From Prevotella sp. MA2016 (GTDB taxonomy: Bacteria > Bacteroidota > Bacteroidia > Bacteroidales > Bacteroidaceae): a DNA stretch of 64,000 bases. The DNA lies in assembly GCF_000619825.1 (NCBI RefSeq), contig NZ_KK211036.1, positions 429,787 through 493,786 of the forward strand. Reading direction: 5' to 3'. Positions 26,650 to 33,552 of the stretch are shown in pieces. Both the position numbers and the translations under genes were made by a program. Position 1 is the stretch's first letter, and each line of letters begins with the position of its first letter. The notes beneath the pieces were generated by a model. It saw only the letters and a program-made list of their open reading frames with translations. It ran no database searches and was not told the origin of the DNA.

Positions 26650-27258
26650 ATGGGAAAGCTACGACAGACAGCACTCATCTTGGGTGAAGGGCCAACTGAA
26701 TTCTTCTATTTCAAGTCCCTATGCGATGTATTCAAGCGACTGACCATCAAGCCAGACTATCCGAAACATACCAATATCAAGGAACTAGAAGCCAAGATTG
26801 CAGAGGGGGTGGCAATGGGTTATAGCCATATCTTCTGCATCATCGACATGGACACAAAGGACAAAGAACCAGAGCGTTCACAATATCAGAAGTTAAAGAC
26901 AAAGTATGCCAATCCCATTGACAAGCCAAAGAAAGGTATATATTGCAAGGTCGAGTTCTTCGAGACTCATCGCTGCACCGAACTGTTCTTTCTCTATTAT
27001 TTCCGATACACCTCACGTCCATATGATGAGCAGGAACCATTGCTTAAAGACCTCAACCAATGTGTCGAGTATCGGAAAACGATAGAGTTCTTCATCAAGA
27101 CCAAGGGACTTCACGGTTACTTTGAGCGCAATGGTGGAAGCCTTGAAAATGCTATGGCCAATGCCAATCGATCTATGGGTGAGAAAGAAGCCTCGGGTCG
27201 GGATTACACATACTCGGAACTTGGAAGGCTGATGATGGAGTTGAAAGAGTTGGAATGA
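26650..27258 (+). CDS. rloB: RloB-like TOPRIM nuclease partner
   Basis: A 202-aa RloB/AbiLii-family protein. The N-terminal motif ILGEGPTEFFYF (E13, E17) and the acidic pair IIDMDT (D66, D68) are the two metal-binding elements of a TOPRIM-like fold. The later segment FFETHRCTELFFLYYF (VEFFETH...ELFLLYHF type) is the RloB signature. It starts 1 nt after the ATPase stop, so the two are one unit. By analogy with AbiL and PARIS it is the toxic effector, probably a nuclease; the exact substrate is unknown. Normal length for the family. Confidence 0.85.
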   Translation: MGKLRQTALILGEGPTEFFYFKSLCDVFKRLTIKPDYPKHTNIKELEAKIAEGVAMGYSHIFCIIDMDTKDKEPERSQYQKLKTKYANPIDKPKKGIYCKVEFFETHRCTELFFLYYFRYTSRPYDEQEPLLKDLNQCVEYRKTIEFFIKTKGLHGYFERNGGSLENAMANANRSMGEKEASGRDYTYSELGRLMMELKELE

Positions 27259-27277
27259 CAAGTCTTGCGACGAAACT

Positions 27278-27310
27278 GTCATGATTGTCATTGTCATGAT
27301 TGTCATTAAG
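27278..27310 (-). repeat. Inverted relative of 27-bp repeat
   Basis: Reverse complement reads CTTAATGACAATCATGACAA and onward. It matches copy 2 apart from an 8-nt insertion. It lies 20 nt after rloB. Confidence 0.7.
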
Positions 27311-27341
27311 GGTTTTGAAGTTTGGAGGGGTAAATAGTACT

Positions 27342-27379
27342 ATAGAATTAATATATTATATATAATATATTAATTCTAT
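27342..27379. repeat. 38-bp perfect AT-rich palindrome
   Basis: A perfect palindrome of 19 + 19 bp with outer arms ATAGAATTAATAT and ATATTAATTCTAT and a TATA centre. It lies between two inverted copies of the GACAATCATGACAA repeat, giving nested symmetry. Confidence 0.8.
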
Positions 27380-27402
27380 TACTAAATTGAGTGGTGAGAC
27401 TG

Positions 27403-27429
27403 CTTAATGACAATTGACAATCATGACAA
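27403..27429 (+). repeat. 27-bp direct repeat, copy 2
   Basis: Identical to 10386-10412. An extra CATGACAAT unit follows directly (to about 27439). Confidence 0.8.
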
Positions 27430-27497
27430 TCATGACAATCTCTACATTTTTCAAAAAAAAGTTGGGAAAACATTCGTGAACCGCAATCAAATTGTTG

Positions 27498-27505
27498 TAC
27501 CTTTG
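27498..27505 (+). promoter_or_regulatory. -7 box of HU-HIG gene
   Basis: TACCTTTG with no well-placed TTG upstream. It leaves a leader of about 180 nt before the ATG at 27696, in which I see no clear gene. Confidence 0.5.
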
Positions 27506-27695
27506 CAGTGTCAAATTGAAAGAGTAAGCGCAGCGGCATTAGGGCTAAAAATTGCGAAGATTAAATCTAGAAATTGCGCGCATTAATGGTAACAATTGAA
27601 AGTGCTAATAGCGGCTGAAATCTGCTCCGACTGACGAAACTGAGAACAAACACAATTTATTTTACAAACAAACTATTTAAAAACTAATTTGCATT

Positions 27696-28244
27696 ATGGC
27701 TATTAAAGTAATTGCTCAGCGCCGAGAGCTTAAAATCGGCAACAAACCTGGTAAGCGTTTCATCATGCGACCCGACCTGTATAGCGGCATCGCTGAGAAG
27801 AAGGTGTTTCGCGACGCTGCTACGCGCAGTGGTATCTCTGCAGGTGTGATTAAGGCAGCTTGGGATGCTGCAGGTGAGGTAATCCGCACGTGGGCCACCG
27901 AGGGTCACTCTGTGCCTCTGCCAGGCCTAGGTACCATGCGCTTCGGCGTGCGCTCGAAGGCGGTGGAGAACCTGGAGAACGTGAAGACCGGTCTGATCAC
28001 TACCCGTCGCATCGTGTTCACGCCATCGGTGGACGTGAAGGACGAGCTGAAGAATACCGCCATCCAGATTACCTGTCTGGACGAGGAGGGTAACGTGCTG
28101 AAGCGCGTGACTAGTGGGGATAGCGGAGATGTGGAGGATCCAGACCAGCCTACCACCCCAGGCACCTCCCCTAGCCCCTCACAAGGAGGGGGATCTGTAA
28201 GCGGCGGGGACAATGATCCGATCGACGAGCCCAACGGTGACTAA
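27696..28244 (+). CDS. HU-HIG family DNA-binding protein
   Basis: A 182-aa HU-like protein of the HU-HIG type found in Bacteroidetes. Residues 1-120 carry the HU fold (LYSGIAEKKVFRDAATRSGI, VKAAWDAAGEVIRTWATEGH, VPLPGLGTMRFGVRSKAV). The C-terminal 35 residues are a disordered Pro/Ser/Gly/Asp tail. The DNA for the tail contains CCCCTAGCCCCTC...GAGGGGG, a hairpin-like repeat more usual in intergenic DNA, so the tail may have grown by repeat insertion. It stands first in a unit with the smalltalk gene, the standard order in the group. It probably binds and bends DNA; its specific role is unknown. Confidence 0.88.
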   Translation: MAIKVIAQRRELKIGNKPGKRFIMRPDLYSGIAEKKVFRDAATRSGISAGVIKAAWDAAGEVIRTWATEGHSVPLPGLGTMRFGVRSKAVENLENVKTGLITTRRIVFTPSVDVKDELKNTAIQITCLDEEGNVLKRVTSGDSGDVEDPDQPTTPGTSPSPSQGGGSVSGGDNDPIDEPNGD

Positions 28245-28316
28245 GGGTTGGGGCGAAAGCCCCACCCTATTCCAAAATTAAAAAATGTAAGAATGTAAAA
28301 ATTGAAAATTTGAGTT

Positions 28317-28418
28317 ATGACTAAAAAGGAAACGACTAAGTTTATTGTGCAATTGATAGCATCGATTGCGTCGGCGATACTGACGGCGCTGGGGGCCACA
28401 TCGTGTATGGGGCTGTAG
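28317..28418 (+). CDS. Smalltalk protein, 33 aa
   Basis: A 33-aa peptide beginning MTKKETTKFIVQLIASIASA and ending TALGATSCMGL, a match to the Bacteroidetes smalltalk family: a charged start, one hydrophobic helix with alanine and serine, then a conserved TSCM-type end that resembles a lipobox. It lies 72 nt after the HU-HIG gene, with an A-rich spacer before the ATG, the usual order. The last 38 nt belong to a 91-bp direct repeat whose second copy is at 33422. Function of the family is unknown. Confidence 0.8.
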   Translation: MTKKETTKFIVQLIASIASAILTALGATSCMGL

Positions 28419-28471
28419 GATAGATAGATTATATTTCCGCTGATTGGAAGAGACAAAGAAAACGGAAGCCG
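28381..28471 (+). repeat. 91-bp perfect direct repeat, left copy
   Basis: Identical over 91 bp to 33422-33512. It covers the smalltalk 3' end and the first arm of its terminator (AAACGGAAG), but the second arm is missing here. The sequence changes at 28472 into the IS-like hairpin. Confidence 0.95.
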
Positions 28472-28483
28472 CGTGTGAAGTGC

Positions 28484-28515
28484 ACCCCGAAAGTTAGACA
28501 AAAAACTTTCGGGGT
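28484..28515. repeat. 12-bp inverted repeat, IS3-like end motif
   Basis: ACCCCGAAAGTT / AACTTTCGGGGT with loop AGACAAAA. The word GTGCACCCCGAAAGTTAGAC resembles ends of IS3-group elements in Bacteroidetes, but no transposase gene is nearby, so it may be a solo remnant. It starts 13 nt after the left 91-bp repeat. Confidence 0.5.
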
Positions 28516-28558
28516 CACATCAGTTCGCTCCTCGCTTTTATTTTAATTTGGTATGTTA

Positions 28559-28807
28559 CTATTCGGAAAGAAATTCCTCGAAATTCTCCTCTGGGAGCGA
28601 AACTTCAAACCCATTTTTAAGAATAAACTGCTGACCATTGAAAACGATTTCTTTTTGGTCGTATCCAGCCATATCCCATGTTATAAATGTTTTAGCTTCT
28701 ATAAGCGAATTACCCAGATTCCTACACAAGCATAAACCATCATTTCTTGCCATCCAATAAGCATCGGGGTACTTTCCGCTTGGTACGTTGCCTGTCATAC
28801 TCTTCAT
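28559..28807 (-). CDS. Hypothetical protein, 82 aa
   Basis: An 82-aa frame with protein-like composition (IVFNGQQFILKNGFEVSLPE at the C-terminal end, acidic tail FEEFLSE). It has no signal peptide and no family I recognise. It lies alone between the left 91-bp repeat and nrfH on the opposite strand. It could be a real small gene carried with the nrf segment or a remnant. The overlapping rightward 60-aa frame is less likely. Confidence 0.4.
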   Translation of the reverse strand: MKSMTGNVPSGKYPDAYWMARNDGLCLCRNLGNSLIEAKTFITWDMAGYDQKEIVFNGQQFILKNGFEVSLPEENFEEFLSE

Positions 28808-28933
28808 ATTTGACCAGGAGGACGGGCTGTTCTGATTTGAGAAGAAAATGGCGGATTAACAATTATTATGTCCTAAAATTAGGCAGTTTGGAATATTTTC
28901 CGTATATTTGCAAAGTAAATATACCAATAACGA

Positions 28934-29551
28934 ATGAAGCTGAAAGATTTTTTTGCTTTTAAAGACTGGCTATCGTATCGACAGAAGGTGGGTTTGCTGG
29001 TGATAGCAGGCGTCGTATGCGGCCTCGGCGGATTGTTTATGTATCTGCTTAGGGCGCATACTTATTTTATAGGTGACAACCCGTCGGCCTGCGTCAACTG
29101 CCATATCATGACCCCTTACTATGCTACGTGGAGCCACTCCTCTCACGGACGTATCGACCATCAGTCAAACGGTGCCACTTGCAACGATTGCCATGTGCCC
29201 CATCAGAATCTCGCCGTATATTACGGTTTCAAGGCAGTCGACGGTTTAAAGCACACGGCATATTTCGTGGGCCACATGGAGCATCAGGCCATCAAGGCCG
29301 AGAAGCTAACAGGCCAGGTAGTAATGGACAATTGTATCCGCTGCCATACGCAGCTGAATACAGAGTTTGTGAAGACGGGCCGCATGGGCTATATGCAGCA
29401 GTTGGCCACAGGCGGTAAGGTGTGCTGGGACTGTCATCGGGGTGTGCCACACGGTGGCATGAACTCGCTGATGGCAACACCAAATGCTGAAGGCGTAACA
29501 CCGTTGCCCCCATCTCCCGTTCCTGATTGGTTGCAAAACATGATGAACTAA
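28934..29551 (+). CDS. nrfH: Cytochrome c nitrite reductase small subunit NrfH
   Basis: A 205-aa membrane-anchored tetrahaem cytochrome c of the NapC/NirT family that takes electrons from menaquinol and passes them to NrfA. One N-terminal membrane helix (LLVIAGVVCGLGGLFMYLL) is followed by four CxxCH haem sites: CVNCH, CNDCH, CIRCH and CWDCH. A TATATTTG -7 box lies at 28903-28910. It is first in the operon nrfH-nrfA-resB-ccsA. The gene set supports nitrite respiration to ammonium at the outer face of the cytoplasmic membrane. Confidence 0.96.
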   Translation: MKLKDFFAFKDWLSYRQKVGLLVIAGVVCGLGGLFMYLLRAHTYFIGDNPSACVNCHIMTPYYATWSHSSHGRIDHQSNGATCNDCHVPHQNLAVYYGFKAVDGLKHTAYFVGHMEHQAIKAEKLTGQVVMDNCIRCHTQLNTEFVKTGRMGYMQQLATGGKVCWDCHRGVPHGGMNSLMATPNAEGVTPLPPSPVPDWLQNMMN

Positions 29552-29597
29552 ACAACGAATTACACCAATTTCACGAATTAATAAAAAACAAAATATT

Positions 29598-31157
29598 ATG
29601 GCAAAGCAATTGAAACAATGGCAAGGTTGGATCCTGTTTGGAGGATCGATGGCAGTGGTCTTTATCCTGGGACTGCTTGTGTCGTCGCTGATGGAGCGCA
29701 GGGCTGAGGTGGCCAGTGTGTTCAACAACAAGCGTACTGTGTTTGAGGATGAAATAATCGCTCAGAACGAGAAGTTCAAGGCTGACTATCCGCGTGAGTA
29801 CGAGACGTGGGCGATGACAGAGGACACCACGTTCAAATCAAAATACAACTCGTCGCAGGAGGTAGATGTGCTCGAGCAGCGTCCTGAGATGGTGGTGCTG
29901 TGGGCTGGCTATGCCTTCTCGCGCCACTACAATACCCCTCGTGGACATAAGCACGCCCTTGAGGATATGCGCAAGATTCTGCGTACGGGTAATCCAGGAA
30001 TTATGGTAAAGACTGCCGATGGAAGCGATTCTATCGCCGTAGATATGCAGCCCGCCACCTGCTGGACGTGTAAGGGACCCGATGTGCCTCGCATGATGCG
30101 CGAACTGGGTAATGGTAAGGATCAATTTGATCCTGCTAACTTCTATGCTAAGAAGTGGAGTGAGTTAGGAGCTGAAGAGGTGAATACCATCGGCTGCTCA
30201 GACTGTCACGATGCCCGCACCATGGATTTGCGTCCTGCCCGTCCTGCCCTCTACGAGGCCTTTGCCCGTCGTGGTCTGGATGTGAAGAATGCTACCCATC
30301 AGGAAATGCGTTCGCTGGTATGCGCTCAGTGCCACGTGGAGTACTACTTCATCAAGCCTAACGACGAGAAGAATCCCGGCAAGGCCAACTATCTGGTATT
30401 CCCGCATGACAAGGGATTAACCTGCGAGGCTGCCGAGGAATACTACGACGAGATTGGTTTCTACGACTATATCCATCCGCTATCTGGCACGAAGATTCTG
30501 AAGGCTCAGCATCCGGGTTGGGAGATGTCGCAGCACGGTATCCATGCTCAGCGCGGCGTATCGTGTGCCGACTGTCACATGCCCTATAAGCAGGAAGGTG
30601 GCGTGAAGTTCTCTGACCACCAGATTCAGTCGCCATTGGCCAAGATTGACCGCACTTGTCAGACCTGTCACCGTCAGGATGCCGAGGTGCTGCGCCAGAA
30701 TGTGTACGACCGTCAGGAGAAGTGCAACGAGGTGCGCAACCGTGCCGAGCAGGAACTGGCCCGTGCCCATTTCGAGGCTAAGTTCATCATCGACAAGGGA
30801 GCTACAGAGGCTGAGATGGCTCCTATCCAGGCTTTGTTGCGCAAGAGCCAGTGGCGTTGGGACTATGCTATCGCCTCTCATGGTGCTACTTTCCATGCGC
30901 CTCAGGAAGTTACCCGTCTGCTCTCCCGCTCTGTCGACTATGCCCAGCAGGCCCGTTTGCTCATCGCCCGCGTAGCCGCCAAGCACGGACATACCGAAGC
31001 CATCCCTGTGCCTGATTATAGCACCAAGGCAAAGGCTCAGGCTGCCATCGGTCTCAACATGCAGAAGCTGAACGAGAACAAGCAACGCTTCCTGCAGGAA
31101 ATCGAGCCCAAGTGGATTGAAGAGGCGAAAAAGAACGGAAAACTGATTGAAATCTGA
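29598..31157 (+). CDS. nrfA: Ammonia-forming cytochrome c nitrite reductase NrfA
   Basis: A 519-aa periplasmic pentahaem enzyme reducing nitrite to ammonium with six electrons. The catalytic haem site has the Lys-ligated form CWTCK (in CWTCKGPDVP). The other four are CSDCH, CAQCH, CADCH and CQTCH. The N-terminal helix (WILFGGSMAVVFILGLLVSS) is a signal or anchor. Length is usual for Bacteroidales NrfA. The stop overlaps the ResB start by 1 nt. A full complement of haem sites argues that the enzyme is functional. Confidence 0.97.
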   Translation: MAKQLKQWQGWILFGGSMAVVFILGLLVSSLMERRAEVASVFNNKRTVFEDEIIAQNEKFKADYPREYETWAMTEDTTFKSKYNSSQEVDVLEQRPEMVVLWAGYAFSRHYNTPRGHKHALEDMRKILRTGNPGIMVKTADGSDSIAVDMQPATCWTCKGPDVPRMMRELGNGKDQFDPANFYAKKWSELGAEEVNTIGCSDCHDARTMDLRPARPALYEAFARRGLDVKNATHQEMRSLVCAQCHVEYYFIKPNDEKNPGKANYLVFPHDKGLTCEAAEEYYDEIGFYDYIHPLSGTKILKAQHPGWEMSQHGIHAQRGVSCADCHMPYKQEGGVKFSDHQIQSPLAKIDRTCQTCHRQDAEVLRQNVYDRQEKCNEVRNRAEQELARAHFEAKFIIDKGATEAEMAPIQALLRKSQWRWDYAIASHGATFHAPQEVTRLLSRSVDYAQQARLLIARVAAKHGHTEAIPVPDYSTKAKAQAAIGLNMQKLNENKQRFLQEIEPKWIEEAKKNGKLIEI

Positions 31158-32050
31158 TGTGGACGAAACCCTGGACATTTAAGGAAGGCTTCCTCATTGG
31201 AGGAGGCCTTATCTTTGCAGGACTGATGCTGGAACTGAGCGTGGGTCCTGTAATGTGGGATGCATTTGCGTGGCCAGCTAACGCCATTGTACTGGCAGGA
31301 TTCTTTGTGATGTTGACAGCGATGGCGTACTTGCGTAAAAAAATATATGCCTTCCAATGGATGACAACGTATCAAGCAGCCATCCCAGCTATGGTATATG
31401 CTGTTGCGCTGACCATTATTATGGGACTGACACGACAGCAAGCAAACGGCACGTGGCTGAACAATATGCTGTCGTTCTGGCCGTTCGTACTTATTTATGT
31501 GTATATCACGGTGATTCTGGGACTCACCATCCATCGCAGATTACGTCAAATATTCAGAGGTGAGTGGTCGATGAAGCGCGATGTACCTTTCCTATTGAAC
31601 CATCTCGGCCTTTTCATAGCATTGACCACTGCCACGCTTGGCAATGCCGACATACAGCGCGTAAAAATGATTTGTAGCGTTGGCGAACCTGAATGGCGCG
31701 CAATGGAGCAAGGAGGTGCTATCAAAGAAATGGATCTGGCCATCGAACTGAAGAAGTTCATCATGGAAACCTACGACGACGGCTCGCCCAAGCGCTTTGC
31801 TTCGGAGATACAGATACTGACGAAGACGGGCAAGAATATCGAGACTACCATTGATGTGAACATGCCCTACGAGGTGGACGGCTGGAAAATCTATCAGTAC
31901 GGCTACGACACGCAGATGGGGGCTCAGAGCCAGATATCAATACTCGAACTGGTGAGCGACCCGTGGCTGCCATTTGTCTATACAGGTATTTATATGATGC
32001 TGGCAGGAGCGGTTTGTATGTTTGTTATTGGTGGGAGGAAACGCGTATGA
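31157..32050 (+). CDS. ResB-like cytochrome c biogenesis protein
   Basis: A 297-aa membrane protein with four predicted helices in the first 160 residues, a periplasmic loop domain (MPYEVDGWKIYQYGYDTQMG is the typical ResB/Ccs1 core) and a last helix. ResB pairs with CcsA to move haem across the membrane and attach it to apocytochromes. It overlaps nrfA by 1 nt and ccsA by 4 nt (ATGA), so it is a fixed part of the nrf operon and presumably serves NrfH and NrfA maturation. It is shorter than plastid-type ResB, as is usual in Bacteroidales nrf clusters. Confidence 0.85.
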   Translation: MWTKPWTFKEGFLIGGGLIFAGLMLELSVGPVMWDAFAWPANAIVLAGFFVMLTAMAYLRKKIYAFQWMTTYQAAIPAMVYAVALTIIMGLTRQQANGTWLNNMLSFWPFVLIYVYITVILGLTIHRRLRQIFRGEWSMKRDVPFLLNHLGLFIALTTATLGNADIQRVKMICSVGEPEWRAMEQGGAIKEMDLAIELKKFIMETYDDGSPKRFASEIQILTKTGKNIETTIDVNMPYEVDGWKIYQYGYDTQMGAQSQISILELVSDPWLPFVYTGIYMMLAGAVCMFVIGGRKRV

Positions 32051-32868
32051 GTTGGGAGCATTTTATATATTTCGCAATTGCAGCGGTACTGCTTTGGGCC
32101 GTGGGTGCATGGGCTGCGTGGAAGAGTAAAACTGGTATGGCCTACGCGACAACTGTCTTGGGCTTGCTCTTTTTCTTCTCGTTCATCCTCTCTATGTGGA
32201 TATCGCTGGAGCGACCGCCACTGCGCACGATGGGCGAAACGCGACTCTGGTATTCGTTCTTCCTGCCGTTGGCGGGGCTCATCGTCTATTCGCGCTGGAA
32301 GTACAAATGGATCCTGTCGTTCTCGACCATTCTCGCCCTAGTATTTATCTGTGTAAATCTGTTCAAACCGGAGATACACGACAAGACGCTGATGCCCGCC
32401 CTTCAGAGTCCTTGGTTTGCGCCACATGTTATCGTCTATATGTTCGCCTACGCCGTACTCGGTGCGGCGGCAGTGATGGCTATCTATCTGCTCTTTATCA
32501 AAAAGAGTGACATCGCTGACCAAGAGTTCTTTGCAGAGCAAAGCGACAAAGTCGAGCGTGAGATCACGGACAACCTCGTTTATGTCGGTCTTGCCTTCCT
32601 CACCATAGGCATGCTTTTTGGTGCCCTATGGGCCAAGGAGGCATGGGGCCACTACTGGTCGTGGGATCCTAAAGAAACGTGGGCTGCCATCACTTGGCTA
32701 GCCTACCTCATCTACGTCCACTACCGCCAGTTACAACTCCATCGTGAGCGGCTGGCCCTTTGGATAATCATCATATCGTTCGTACTCTTACAAATGTGTT
32801 GGTGGGGTATCAATTACCTGCCATCAGCCCAAGGTTCAAGTGTACATACTTATAGCATTAGTGAATAA
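32047..32868 (+). CDS. ccsA: Cytochrome c biogenesis protein CcsA
   Basis: A 273-aa polytopic membrane protein with about eight helices. The WWD haem-handling motif is clear (AWGHYWSWDPKETWAAITWL). Together with ResB it forms the system II cytochrome c synthase. The longer frame from 31963 lies inside resB; ATG 32047 overlaps the resB stop in the usual ATGA manner and starts MSWEHFIYFAIAAVLL, a good first helix. Last member of the nrf maturation set. Confidence 0.92.
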   Translation: MSWEHFIYFAIAAVLLWAVGAWAAWKSKTGMAYATTVLGLLFFFSFILSMWISLERPPLRTMGETRLWYSFFLPLAGLIVYSRWKYKWILSFSTILALVFICVNLFKPEIHDKTLMPALQSPWFAPHVIVYMFAYAVLGAAAVMAIYLLFIKKSDIADQEFFAEQSDKVEREITDNLVYVGLAFLTIGMLFGALWAKEAWGHYWSWDPKETWAAITWLAYLIYVHYRQLQLHRERLALWIIIISFVLLQMCWWGINYLPSAQGSSVHTYSISE

Positions 32869-32874
32869 ACAACT

Positions 32875-33390
32875 ATGAGAAAAGCAAGTAGAGAGATGGA
32901 TGCCGCCTTCGCTTTGGAGGTATTAGATAAGGCACCTTACGTTACAGTCAGCATGATTAAATCAGATGGGAGTCCATACGGATTACCTCTGTCGTTGGTA
33001 CGCACAGACGAGAAAACCTTCTATTTCCATTGTGCCTTGGAGGGTGACAAGTTGGACTGCATTCGTCACTGTCCGACTGTATTCCTCTCGGCAGTTACTA
33101 AATGTGCGCCTACGGTTGGCCCTAAAGATGGAAGTTTTACGCTACAATACAAATCTGCAACCGCCGTAGGCAAGGCAGAGATTGTGACAGACCACGAAGA
33201 GAAGATTGCTGGTCTGAGAGCTATCTGCCAGCGTTTTCTCCCTCATCATATGGATGCTTTCGATGATGCTATTGCCAGAAGTCTCGAACGGACAGCAGTG
33301 GTTAGGATTACTCTGACTGAACCTCCCGTTGGTAAGCGTAAACAGTATGATAAACAGGGTGAAGAAATGAAATATGGCAGAATGAAATGA
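32875..33390 (+). CDS. NimA-like pyridoxamine 5'-phosphate oxidase family protein
   Basis: A 171-aa split-barrel flavoprotein of the PNPOx-like family, closest in pattern to NimA/nitroimidazole-reductase relatives (YVTVSMIKSDGSPYGLPLSL, FYFHCALEGDKLDCIR, VFLSAVTKC). It probably binds FMN and handles redox chemistry; the physiological substrate is unknown, and resistance to nitroimidazoles cannot be claimed. It starts 6 nt after ccsA, so it is likely transcribed with nrf genes. It ends 31 nt before the right 91-bp repeat and is the last gene of the bracketed segment. Confidence 0.82.
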   Translation: MRKASREMDAAFALEVLDKAPYVTVSMIKSDGSPYGLPLSLVRTDEKTFYFHCALEGDKLDCIRHCPTVFLSAVTKCAPTVGPKDGSFTLQYKSATAVGKAEIVTDHEEKIAGLRAICQRFLPHHMDAFDDAIARSLERTAVVRITLTEPPVGKRKQYDKQGEEMKYGRMK

Positions 33391-33421
33391 CCTCCTAAAG
33401 AGTGCGAGGCCATCCGTGAAG

Positions 33422-33459
33422 TGACGGCGCTGGGGGCCACATCGTGTATGGGGCTGTAG
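33422..33459 (+). pseudogene. Smalltalk 3'-end duplicate (no start)
   Basis: The last 12 codons and TAG of the smalltalk gene repeated without its 5' part, inside the right 91-bp repeat. It marks where the original smalltalk-terminator end now lies. Confidence 0.8.
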
Positions 33460-33512
33460 GATAGATAGATTATATTTCCGCTGATTGGAAGAGACAAAGA
33501 AAACGGAAGCCG
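33422..33512 (+). repeat. 91-bp perfect direct repeat, right copy
   Basis: Identical to 28381-28471. This copy runs on into a complete terminator hairpin, so it is probably the original end of the HU-HIG/smalltalk unit. Confidence 0.95.
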
Positions 33513-33537
33513 TGACTGACTTCCGTTTCTCTATTTT
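33501..33537 (+). terminator. Intrinsic terminator of right repeat
   Basis: Stem AAACGGAAG (33501-33509) / CTTCCGTTT (33520-33528), 10-nt loop, then CTCTATTTTT. The left repeat keeps only the first arm. Confidence 0.8.
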
Positions 33538-33552
33538 TATCTTTGGGGAACA

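Noticed and set aside
27278..27439. Possible CRISPR-like array (repeated GACAATCATGACAA units)
   Set aside because: Units are short, partly overlapping and inverted, with no regular spacers, and no cas genes are present.
28472..33421. Composite transposon carrying nrf genes
   Set aside because: No transposase or integrase gene lies inside, and the flanking 91-bp repeats are pieces of smalltalk and its terminator, not insertion sequences. Kept only as an insertion or recombination hypothesis.
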